DNA of 10,925 bases from positions 1 through 10,925 of the forward strand of contig CAIQJW010000119.1 of assembly GCA_903872255.1 (NCBI GenBank), read 5' to 3'. Shown here piece by piece: positions 1 through 5,717 of the stretch (its first letter is position 1; every line of letters starts with the position of its first letter). The translations under genes and the position numbers were made by a program. The notes below the pieces were generated by a model, which had not been told where the DNA came from, did no database searches, and saw only the letters and a list, made by a program, of their open reading frames with translations. Source of the DNA: an uncultured delta proteobacterium (lineage in GTDB: Bacteria > Desulfobacterota > Syntrophorhabdia > Syntrophorhabdales > Syntrophorhabdaceae).

Positions 1-334
1 CCGTTCTCTCGGGAAAGATGATGTTAAAGGGCTTTACATTATCAATACCCTTGAAAAATCGGATGCGAAAAGCATCTTTTACGAAACAAACGGCTTTATC
101 GCGGAAGGAATAATCAAAAAAGGTCAGCTGTCCGAGGTGTCTTACAATAACGGAAATCTTACGATGTTCGGGTTCGAGGATGGTGTCGAGATCATACTCG
201 GCAAGGAAGATCACAAGACCCGACTGAAGCGGGCCATGGCCGTGCTTAAGGATGCGGGCAAGCGCGGCCTCGTCATAAGATGCATCGACGCGCGCTTCGA
301 AAAAGGCGCCATAATTCAGGAAAAGAAGGGGTGA
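1..334 (+). CDS. ftsQ: Cell division protein FtsQ (DivIB), C-terminal part, 5' end off the window
   Basis: The reading frame is open from base 2 to the TGA at 332-334, giving about 110 residues of the C-terminal periplasmic domain. FtsQ is a bitopic inner-membrane divisome protein that recruits FtsB and FtsL; its POTRA and beta domains lie in the periplasm. Only the end of the beta domain is visible here. It shows alternating strands followed by the family's helix-strand ending (K-R-A-M-A-V-L-K-D, then a V-I-R-C-I-D-A-R-F strand), which resembles the usual I-D-L-R-F/Y ending of FtsQ. The call leans strongly on position, directly upstream of ftsA and ftsZ in the classical dcw order. The stop codon overlaps the ftsA start by 1 nt, so translation is probably coupled. 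The POTRA domain and the membrane segment cannot be checked. Confidence 0.85.
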   Translation, partial: RSLGKDDVKGLYIINTLEKSDAKSIFYETNGFIAEGIIKKGQLSEVSYNNGNLTMFGFEDGVEIILGKEDHKTRLKRAMAVLKDAGKRGLVIRCIDARFEKGAIIQEKKG

Positions 335-1584
335 TGCGGGTGAAGGAAGAGGAACAGCTGCTTGTAGGGCTCGATATCGGAACAACGAAGATCTGCGTTG
401 TCGTGGGAAAGGCATCGGAGGATCAGGTCAACATCATCGGCATCGGTTCGCATCCTTCAACCGGCCTGCGCAAAGGCGTCGTCGTCAATATGGACAGCAC
501 TGTCAACTCGATCAGAAAAGCTGTCGAAGAAGCGGAGTTGATGGCCGGTATAAAGATCGACTCATGTCTCGCCGGCATCGGCGGAGCACATATAAAGAGC
601 TTCAACAGCAACGGGGTTGTCGCCATCAAGGACCGCGAGGTCCGTCCTGACGATATAGACCGGGCCATCGATGCGGCAAAGGCGGTTGCCATACCTGCCG
701 ACCGGGAATTGATACATGTTATCCCGCAGGAGTTTATCGTGGACGACCAGGACGGCATCCGCGACCCTGTTGGCATATCCGGGGTCCGGTTAGAGGTAAA
801 GGTGCATATCGTGACGGGCAGCATTTCCTCTGCCCAGAATATCATTAAATGCTGCAAACTGGCGGGACTCAATGTCGACGACGTGATACTCTGCCAGCTC
901 GCATCGGCGGAGGCGGTCCTCACACCGGAAGAAAAGGAGATCGGCGTGGCCGTCGTTGATATAGGCGGCGGCACAAGCGACATCGCCGTGTATGCGAACG
1001 GCGCCATCAAGCATACATGCGTTCTGCCATTCGGCGGGAACAATATCACGAACGATATAGCGATCGGCCTCAGAACCCCGATCGACGATGCGGAAAAGAT
1101 CAAGAAAAAATACGGTTGCGCCATGGCTAACCTCGTCGGTCAGAATGAGACGATAGAAGTGCCGAGTGTCGGCGGCAGGAAGCCGCGGACCCTCCAGCGC
1201 AAGACCCTGGCAGATATAATAGAGCCCAGGGTCGAGGAAGTATCATCGCTCATATACGACGAGATCAAGAAATCCGGTCTCGAAAAACTTCTGGCATCAG
1301 GTGTTGTCCTGACCGGCGGATGTTCAAATCTAGACGGGCTGCCCGAGATGGCGGAGAACATATTTAACCTTCCCGCCCGAAAAGGTGATCCGATCGGGGT
1401 CGGCGGCCTGATCGATGTCGTGAATAATCCGGCATACGCAACGGCTGTCGGGCTTTTGCTTTTCGGTTTCAAGGAAGGTCGTGGAAAGAAGCGCGGGTTT
1501 GACGCTGCACGTTCAATGAGGAGATTATTCAGCAACCAGCGGCTGCTCACAAAAATGAGAGATTGGTTTAAAGAAATATTCTAG
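334..1584 (+). CDS. ftsA: Cell division protein FtsA (actin-like membrane anchor of the Z ring)
   Basis: FtsA is an actin-fold ATPase that tethers FtsZ filaments to the inner membrane and recruits later divisome proteins. The 416-residue product has the expected actin motifs. These are phosphate-1 G-L-D-I-G-T-T-K at residues 12-19, phosphate-2 V-V-D-I-G-G-G-T at 207-214, and the adenosine motif V-V-L-T-G-G at 324-329. The last ~20 residues (R-R-L-F ... W-F-K-E-I-F) form the basic amphipathic membrane-targeting helix typical of FtsA. Length is normal for the family. Two starts are possible: ATG 334 (TGATG overlap with ftsQ) or GTG 331 (GTGA overlap). An AGGA at 319-322 sits 8 nt from the GTG and 11 nt from the ATG, so GTG 331 cannot be excluded. 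ftsZ follows 11 bp downstream, which suggests one transcript. Confidence 0.97.
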   Translation: MRVKEEEQLLVGLDIGTTKICVVVGKASEDQVNIIGIGSHPSTGLRKGVVVNMDSTVNSIRKAVEEAELMAGIKIDSCLAGIGGAHIKSFNSNGVVAIKDREVRPDDIDRAIDAAKAVAIPADRELIHVIPQEFIVDDQDGIRDPVGISGVRLEVKVHIVTGSISSAQNIIKCCKLAGLNVDDVILCQLASAEAVLTPEEKEIGVAVVDIGGGTSDIAVYANGAIKHTCVLPFGGNNITNDIAIGLRTPIDDAEKIKKKYGCAMANLVGQNETIEVPSVGGRKPRTLQRKTLADIIEPRVEEVSSLIYDEIKKSGLEKLLASGVVLTGGCSNLDGLPEMAENIFNLPARKGDPIGVGGLIDVVNNPAYATAVGLLLFGFKEGRGKKRGFDAARSMRRLFSNQRLLTKMRDWFKEIF

Positions 1585-1589
1585 GGAGG
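1585..1589 (+). promoter_or_regulatory. Ribosome binding site that fixes the ftsZ GTG start
   Basis: A GGAGG core begins just after the ftsA stop. It is 6 nt from GTG 1596 but 15 nt from the in-frame ATG 1605. This favours the GTG start and adds three residues (fMet-Ser-Gly) before the first ATG-encoded Met. Confidence 0.75.
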
Positions 1590-1595
1590 TGCGAG

Positions 1596-2762
1596 GTGAG
1601 TGGAATGTTTTACATGGACGAGAGCAACGGGTTTTCGGCAAAATTGATTGTCGTGGGGGTAGGCGGGGGTGGGTGCAACGCACTCAACAACATGGTCGAA
1701 GCTGGTATTCAGGGGGTCGACTTCATCGCTGTCAATACGGATATCAAGTCCCTGAGCACATGCAAGGCACCGGTCAAGATCCAGATCGGGACGAAGCTGA
1801 CCGAAGGGCTTGGCGCAGGAGCGAATCCCGAGGTTGGCAAAAAGGCAGCGCTTGAAGATGTCGACAAGATAAAAGACCATCTCAAGGGCGCCCATATGGT
1901 CTTCATTACCTGCGGCCTTGGCGGGGGAACAGGCACGGGCGCATCGCCGGTTATCGCGGAGATCGCGAGAGAAGTGGGGGCCCTTACGGTCGCGATAACG
2001 ACGAAACCTTTCGCATTCGAGGGAAAGGACAGGATGGTTCAATCGGAAAACGGCGTGGTCCAGCTCAAATCACGGGTGGATTCGCTGATCACGATCCCCA
2101 ACCAGAGGCTCCTTTCGATCGGCGGGAAACATATGACGATCATGGAAGCCTTTTTGAAGGCCGATGAAGTCCTTCTCAATGCGGTGCGCTCCATTTCCGA
2201 CCTGATCATCGGATCCGGTCATGTCGTCGTCGATTTTGCCGATGTTAAGACGATCATGAGTGAGCGGGGAATGGCCATCATGGGTATCGGCGAATCACAG
2301 GGTGAATCGAGGGCCCGCGACGCGGCGCAGAAAGCGATCTCCAGCCCGCTTCTCGAAGATATATCCATCCACGGCGCACGCGGCGTTCTCATCAACGTCA
2401 CCGGCAATACGGACATGACATTGGTGGAGGTAAGCGAGGCATCAACGCTTATCCAGGAACAGGCCCACGAAGATGCGAAGATCATCTGGGGCCTCGTCTA
2501 TGACCCGTCAATGCAGGATTCGATCAGAATTACCGTCATAGCGACCGGTTTTGAAGAACGGGCCGCCATAGACGAGGACAGGACCGAGCCGTTCCTGCGG
2601 GGTAAGCTTTTCGATGAAGATAATGTGCCCTCATTTATAAAGAAGAAGGTAGCAATCGATTACAAGGTAGATTACAAGGAGATCCGGCATAAAAGCGAGA
2701 CCATCGATATCGATGACGATCGCTACGATATCCCGACATTCCTCAGGAAACAGGCTGACTGA
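1596..2762 (+). CDS. ftsZ: Cell division GTPase FtsZ
   Basis: FtsZ is the bacterial tubulin homologue; it polymerises with GTP into the cytoplasmic Z ring. The product is 388 residues, a normal length. Visible motifs are the N-terminal G-V-G-G-G-G-C-N-A nucleotide loop, the tubulin signature G-G-G-T-G-T-G at residues 109-115, and a P-F-A-F-E-G segment. The T7 loop spans residues 209-216 (H-V-V-V-D-F-A-D), followed by K-T-I-M, S-S-P-L-L-E-D and H-G-A-R-G-V-L. An acidic, charged linker from about residue 325 leads to the conserved tail D-I-P-T-F-L-R-K-Q-A-D (378-388) that binds FtsA and other partners. One oddity: the T7-loop position normally held by Asn (E. coli N207) is Val211 here. The catalytic Asp pair (D213 and D216, matching E. 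coli D209 and D212) is kept. The start is GTG, chosen from the strong GGAGG upstream. Confidence 0.98.
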   Translation: MSGMFYMDESNGFSAKLIVVGVGGGGCNALNNMVEAGIQGVDFIAVNTDIKSLSTCKAPVKIQIGTKLTEGLGAGANPEVGKKAALEDVDKIKDHLKGAHMVFITCGLGGGTGTGASPVIAEIAREVGALTVAITTKPFAFEGKDRMVQSENGVVQLKSRVDSLITIPNQRLLSIGGKHMTIMEAFLKADEVLLNAVRSISDLIIGSGHVVVDFADVKTIMSERGMAIMGIGESQGESRARDAAQKAISSPLLEDISIHGARGVLINVTGNTDMTLVEVSEASTLIQEQAHEDAKIIWGLVYDPSMQDSIRITVIATGFEERAAIDEDRTEPFLRGKLFDEDNVPSFIKKKVAIDYKVDYKEIRHKSETIDIDDDRYDIPTFLRKQAD

Positions 2763-2958
2763 TGCTGCAATTGCGGTTACGGATCGAAGAGTGTTTCACC
2801 CGATACCGGCTATTCCGGGTTGGAGAAAATAGAAAGAAGCAGTACCCGCAATAACCTCCTGAAACCGGGGGCGGCGCTAACTCTCGTCCCGCCGCCCCCA
2901 CCTCGTAATTCCGGCCCGCCTACCACCCTTCCTAAGATTTATGTTATGGTAGTTACAT
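2763..2958. other. Non-coding stretch between ftsZ and the radical SAM gene, rich in inverted repeats
   Basis: No credible gene lies in these 196 bases. An imperfect 11-bp inverted repeat (10 of 11 matches) pairs 2770-2780 with 2842-2852. Between its arms is a smaller ACCCG/CGGGT pair around the segment near 2797-2820. A perfect 10-bp GC-rich hairpin follows at 2867-2899. The last 60 bases are pyrimidine-rich, then A/T-rich just before the next start codon. No good -35/-10 pair was found. Confidence 0.5.
2867..2899 (+). terminator. GC-rich hairpin after ftsZ, possible transcription terminator or 3'-end stabiliser
   Basis: A perfect 10-bp inverted repeat joins GGGGGCGGCG at 2867-2876 to CGCCGCCCCC at 2890-2899 around a 13-nt loop. 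It lies about 105 bp after the ftsZ stop and before the next gene. There is no T tract after it (ACCTCG follows), so it is not a textbook intrinsic terminator. It could instead pause polymerase or protect the mRNA 3' end. Confidence 0.45.
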
Positions 2959-4572
2959 ATGTCGCGCAGGAGCAAAGACAATCCTTCGTGGAATGACTAT
3001 CTGGACCGCGAAACGGGTACGGTCCGGAAAAAATGGGGCGGGAAAATTCCCGTGGCCATCGTGTTCCCGAACTCCTACCATGTCGGGATGTCCAATCTCG
3101 CTCTCCATATTCTTTATAGAACACTCAACGAGCGCGATGATGTCGTGTGCGAGAGGTTTTTTTATGAAGAAGGGATGCCGCTTACATCTCTTGAAAGTTC
3201 CAGGCCTTTTTCATCGTTCGAGATCGTCTTTTTCACTTTGTCCTTTGAACTCGACTATCCCAATATTATCACAATGTTCGAACAATCTTCCGTACCCGTT
3301 TTTTCGAAGGACCGTGATGATCATTTCCCGCTGATGGTTGCCGGCGGGATCTCAGTCATGGCCAATCCCGAGCCTGTTTCGCTGTTTTTCGATCTTTTGA
3401 TCCTGGGTGATATCGAGGCCACCCTATCTCAATTCATGGATCGTTTCGGTGAATTTAGCACGTCTGGCAAAAAGAAGATCGTTGCCGAAGTGAGTTCTCT
3501 ACGTTTTGTATATAACCCCGCCCTTCTGTCCGTATACTACAGGGAGAACGGGCAGATAGACTCCTTTCTACCTCCGGACTTTTCGGTTTCGGTAGAGCAT
3601 TATTCAGGAGGTGCCCTTGGTGCATCCGTCATTGTCACACCCGACACCGAGTTTGGGGATATGGCCCTCATCGAGGGAACACGGGGTTGTCCGTCCCGCT
3701 GCTCGTTCTGCCTTCTCGGCAATCTTTACAAATTCCGCTTCGAAGACATACGGGCGGCGATCGGTAACGCAAAGGATGTCGGCATTGTTGGAGGAGGAAT
3801 TTCGTTTCACCCTCACATTGTAGAAATTGTCGAGAGCCTGCGTGAGCGGAACATCGGGGTGCATCTGCCGTCGCTTCGCCTCGACGAGGTCCCGATCGAA
3901 CTTATCAAGCTTATCAGGGATGACGTCAGGACGCTGACATTCGGTATCGAGGCAGGCACGGAGTCTCTTCGGGCATTTCTTGGCAAACGAATAAGCGACG
4001 AGGAGATACTTTCCCGTATCGATCTTATAATGCAGCTCAAGTCCTTTAATCTCAAGTTGTATTTTATGATCGGCATTCCGGGGGAAGGCCTCGATGATAT
4101 TGATGCGATACCGGAGCTTGTCAAAAAGGTCCGCCATGCCATGGTAAAGCATGGCGCCCCGCGCGGTTCCCTGGGCAATATCACGATCCATGCAAGCCCT
4201 TGCGTACCCAAAGCGGCAACCCCTTTTCAATGGCTTCCGATGGCGGATATGGATGAACTGAAACAGAAGATAAATCGCCTGAAGGCGGCCTTCAGAAAAA
4301 TAGACAACACCGTGTTCACGCACGATTCGGTAAAGTTCAGTTTCCTGCAAGCCGTGCTGTCCCGGGGCGACCGGCGCGTATCCGACACAATAATCCGCCT
4401 CGCACATGGCGAAAGCCTGAATAAGATCATCCGGGAAAGCTCCATCAACCTGAACTTTTACGCCCTGCGCGAGCGGCCGCCCGACGAGATCTTCCCCTGG
4501 GATTTCATCTCGGGTCCTGTATCAAAGGAAACATTACGTACCAGGCTCAAACAAAATACCTGCTTGACATAA
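2959..4572 (+). CDS. Stand-alone radical SAM protein with a B12-binding-like N-terminal domain, function unknown
   Basis: The 537-residue protein carries a radical SAM cluster motif C-P-S-R-C-S-F-C (Cys244, Cys248, Cys251; CxxxCxxC) that would bind a [4Fe-4S] cluster and SAM. The barrel that follows shows glycine-rich G-I-V-G-G-G-I-S and the F-G-I-E-A-G-T-E-S segment typical of the MiaB/Elp3-like side of the superfamily. Residues ~28-170 resemble the Rossmann-like B12-binding domain of TIGR03960-type enzymes (I-P-V-A-I-V-F-P-N-S-Y-H-V-G-M-S-N-L). The classical DxHxxG cobalamin motif is not visible, so cobalamin binding is uncertain. The C-terminal ~130 residues are helical and I recognise no domain there. 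The start is constrained: an in-frame TAG lies at 2950-2952 and no Shine-Dalgarno sequence precedes ATG 2959. From memory, a radical SAM gene next to ftsZ also occurs in other Deltaproteobacteria. The substrate is unknown. Confidence 0.9.
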   Translation: MSRRSKDNPSWNDYLDRETGTVRKKWGGKIPVAIVFPNSYHVGMSNLALHILYRTLNERDDVVCERFFYEEGMPLTSLESSRPFSSFEIVFFTLSFELDYPNIITMFEQSSVPVFSKDRDDHFPLMVAGGISVMANPEPVSLFFDLLILGDIEATLSQFMDRFGEFSTSGKKKIVAEVSSLRFVYNPALLSVYYRENGQIDSFLPPDFSVSVEHYSGGALGASVIVTPDTEFGDMALIEGTRGCPSRCSFCLLGNLYKFRFEDIRAAIGNAKDVGIVGGGISFHPHIVEIVESLRERNIGVHLPSLRLDEVPIELIKLIRDDVRTLTFGIEAGTESLRAFLGKRISDEEILSRIDLIMQLKSFNLKLYFMIGIPGEGLDDIDAIPELVKKVRHAMVKHGAPRGSLGNITIHASPCVPKAATPFQWLPMADMDELKQKINRLKAAFRKIDNTVFTHDSVKFSFLQAVLSRGDRRVSDTIIRLAHGESLNKIIRESSINLNFYALRERPPDEIFPWDFISGPVSKETLRTRLKQNTCLT

Positions 4573-4609
4573 ACAGATGTTTGTCGTACGCTATATGGTA
4601 CGCTATAGG
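4564..4609 (+). promoter_or_regulatory. Promoter region of the toxin-antitoxin operon (two possible overlapping promoters)
   Basis: A perfect TTGACA at 4564-4569 overlaps the radical SAM stop codon (TAA 4570-4572 follows immediately). It pairs at 17 bp with a weak TACGCT at 4587-4592. A second option is TTGTCG at 4581-4586 with TATAGG at 4604-4609, also 17 bp apart. Either start point would lie just upstream of the antitoxin's GGAGGT at 4615-4620. Two tandem 10-bp repeats overlap these elements, which fits autoregulation. Confidence 0.55.
4585..4607 (+). repeat. Tandem 10-bp repeat and imperfect palindrome, candidate antitoxin operator
   Basis: GTACGCTATA occurs at 4586-4595 and again at 4598-4607, a 12-bp period. 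The span 4585-4602 is also an imperfect palindrome: CGTAC at 4585-4589 pairs with GTACG at 4598-4602 around a TATA centre, 14 of 18 positions symmetric. The repeats overlap the candidate -10 elements, where a YefM/Phd-family repressor would be expected to bind. Operator function is inferred. Confidence 0.5.
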
Positions 4610-4626
4610 AACATGGAGGTAATGAA

Positions 4627-4869
4627 ATGTCCGTTTTGTCAGCTTCTGAAGCAAGAAAGCGATTATATAATCTCGTCGATGAAGTTAAGGAAACACACGA
4701 GCCGGTCCAGATCGTCGGTAAGAGGAATACTGCCATTTTAGTTTCGGAAGAAGACTGGCGGGCAATTGAAGAAACCCTGCACCTCATATCAATCCCGGGA
4801 ATGCGCGATTCGATAAGAAAAGGTCTGAAAACCCCGATCGAGAAATGTGATAAGGACCCCGGTTGGTAA
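4627..4869 (+). CDS. yefM: Antitoxin of the Phd/YefM family
   Basis: An 80-residue protein. Its N-terminal half (S-A-S-E-A-R-K-R-L-Y-N-L-V-D-E-V through I-L-V-S-E-E-D-W-R-A-I-E-E-T) has the Phd/YefM fold pattern: a dimerising, DNA-binding N-terminal domain with the typical V-S-E-x-D-W/Y-x-x-I/L-x-E-T-L segment. The C-terminal ~25 residues are polar and charged and would wrap the toxin. In this family the antitoxin inhibits its partner directly, and the pair represses its own promoter. A perfect GGAGGT at 4615-4620 lies 6 nt from ATG 4627. The stop overlaps the toxin start by 7 nt. Sampled 60-bp lines of the block average about 45% G+C, against roughly 48-63% in flanking genes, a mild hint of acquisition. 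Confidence 0.92.
   Translation: MSVLSASEARKRLYNLVDEVKETHEPVQIVGKRNTAILVSEEDWRAIEETLHLISIPGMRDSIRKGLKTPIEKCDKDPGW
4852..4856 (+). promoter_or_regulatory. Ribosome binding site supporting the TTG start of the toxin
   Basis: AAGGA lies inside the 3' end of the antitoxin gene, 6 nt upstream of TTG 4863. No ATG or GTG is available in frame near the family's expected N-terminus, so this site supports the unusual TTG start. Confidence 0.6.
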
Positions 4870-5129
4870 GCTGGGAACTCGTTTTTACGAAACAGGCACA
4901 GAAAGACGCAAAACAAATAGCCCGGGCGGGTCTTAAAGATCAGACAGTAAAGTTACTGGAAATCTTAAAGGAAGATCCGTATAAGAATCCACCTCCTTAC
5001 GAAAAATTGATTGGGGACCTGTCGGGCGCATATTCCCGAAGAATAACCATACAACATCGCTTGGTCTATCAAATCTTTGATGAACTGAAGGTAGTCAAGA
5101 TTATCAGGATGTGGACCCATTACGAGTAG
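4863..5129 (+). CDS. yoeB: Toxin of the Txe/YoeB family, ribosome-dependent mRNA endoribonuclease
   Basis: An 88-residue protein of the RelE/YoeB superfamily; such toxins enter the ribosomal A site and cut mRNA when the antitoxin is lost. The core P-Y-E-K-L-I-G-D-L-S-G-A-Y-S-R-R-I then Q-H-R-L-V-Y aligns with E. coli YoeB. The likely catalytic residues are present: Glu47 (E46 in E. coli), Arg66 (R65), and the C-terminal His86-Tyr87 (H83-Y84). An extra Glu follows the Tyr, as in many W-T-H-Y-E-ending homologues. The toxin therefore looks intact. It starts at TTG 4863 inside the last codons of the antitoxin, with AAGGA upstream, so translation is probably coupled to and lower than that of the antitoxin. 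The weak start codon fits the need to keep toxin below antitoxin. Confidence 0.93.
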   Translation: MVSWELVFTKQAQKDAKQIARAGLKDQTVKLLEILKEDPYKNPPPYEKLIGDLSGAYSRRITIQHRLVYQIFDELKVVKIIRMWTHYE

Positions 5130-5156
5130 GTCTATTTTCCAAGTACTATAGTGTCA

Positions 5157-5185
5157 TTGACTTTTATCTTTTCATACTATACGAT
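5157..5185 (+). promoter_or_regulatory. Putative sigma-70 promoter of ssb
   Basis: TTGACT at 5157-5162 is followed after 17 bp by TACGAT at 5180-5185; TATACG at 5178-5183 with 15 bp is an alternative. It lies in the 99-bp gap after the toxin gene. A TACTATA motif occurs at 5144-5150 and again at 5175-5181, the second copy overlapping the -10. A perfect 8-bp palindrome ACTATAGT sits at 5145-5152. This suggests that ssb is expressed independently of the toxin-antitoxin operon. Confidence 0.55.
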
Positions 5186-5228
5186 TGTGCAGTAATTTTT
5201 TCCGCGAATAACCCAAGGGGAGAAAACA

Positions 5229-5675
5229 ATGGCAAATCTAAATAAAGTAACACTTATCGGAAGACTCGGAGCGGACCCTGAACTTCGCTCTACGCCCAAT
5301 GGCAGAGCGGTAACCACTTTTCGGATGGCGACTTCCGAATCATATAATGACAAAAGCGGGAACCGGCAAGAAACAACAGAATGGCACAGTGTTGTCGTCT
5401 GGGGTAAACTTGCCCCGATTGCAGCAGAACACCTCAGAAAAGGCAGACTGGTCTTGGTTGAAGGAAAGATCAAATCACGCGAATATGAAGATAGAGATAA
5501 GATTAAGCGTAAAGTGACTGAAATAAATGCCTTTGATTTCTGGGTTCATCCCACAGTTGAACAGGATCAAGCTCAAGGCCAATGGAAGGACGACAGGCCT
5601 TCTTTTAATTCATCGAAACAAACACGTAGTGATGATGAATTTCCGGCCGAAGCGGAAGATGACGTCCCGATGTAG
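5229..5675 (+). CDS. ssb: Single-stranded DNA-binding protein
   Basis: The 148-residue protein opens with the SSB OB-fold pattern: N-K-V-T-L-I-G-R-L-G-A-D-P-E-L-R, then F-R-M-A-T-S-E, T-E-W-H-S-V-V-V-W-G-K, and the strand L-V-L-V-E-G-K-I-K-S-R. SSB coats single-stranded DNA as a tetramer and recruits repair and replication proteins through its acidic C-terminal tip. The linker (~residues 108-135) is short and polar. The tip is D-D-V-P-M at 144-148 instead of the usual D-D-I/V-P-F; the terminal Phe that docks into partner proteins is Met. AGGGGAG at 5216-5222 precedes ATG 5229 at good spacing. Lying behind a toxin-antitoxin pair, in a block A/T-richer than its neighbours, this may be an accessory or mobile-type SSB rather than the main genomic copy. 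The window cannot decide this. Confidence 0.95.
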   Translation: MANLNKVTLIGRLGADPELRSTPNGRAVTTFRMATSESYNDKSGNRQETTEWHSVVVWGKLAPIAAEHLRKGRLVLVEGKIKSREYEDRDKIKRKVTEINAFDFWVHPTVEQDQAQGQWKDDRPSFNSSKQTRSDDEFPAEAEDDVPM

Positions 5676-5694
5676 AGAAGATGGGTGCCGGGTC

Positions 5695-5717
5695 ATAGGC
5701 AACGGGAGTAGGCCTAT
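5695..5717. terminator. Small hairpin between convergent ssb and mtgA, weak terminator candidate
   Basis: ATAGGC at 5695-5700 pairs with GCCTAT at 5712-5717 around an 11-nt loop, overlapping the mtgA stop codon. There is no proper T run on either strand. A shared bidirectional terminator would be expected between convergent genes, but this is only a weak match. Confidence 0.25.

Noticed and set aside
423..1124. 233-codon - strand frame opposite ftsA
   Set aside because: It is a shadow of the ftsA codon pattern, Ser/Pro/Ile-rich without any domain, on a strand with no supporting context.
3604..4407. 267-codon - strand frame opposite the radical SAM gene
   Set aside because: The + strand frame has clear radical SAM motifs, and the opposite frame looks like a compositional shadow.
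5157..5228. LexA (SOS) box upstream of ssb
   Set aside because: No CTG-N10-CAG or GAAC-N4-GTTC type site was found between the toxin gene and ssb.
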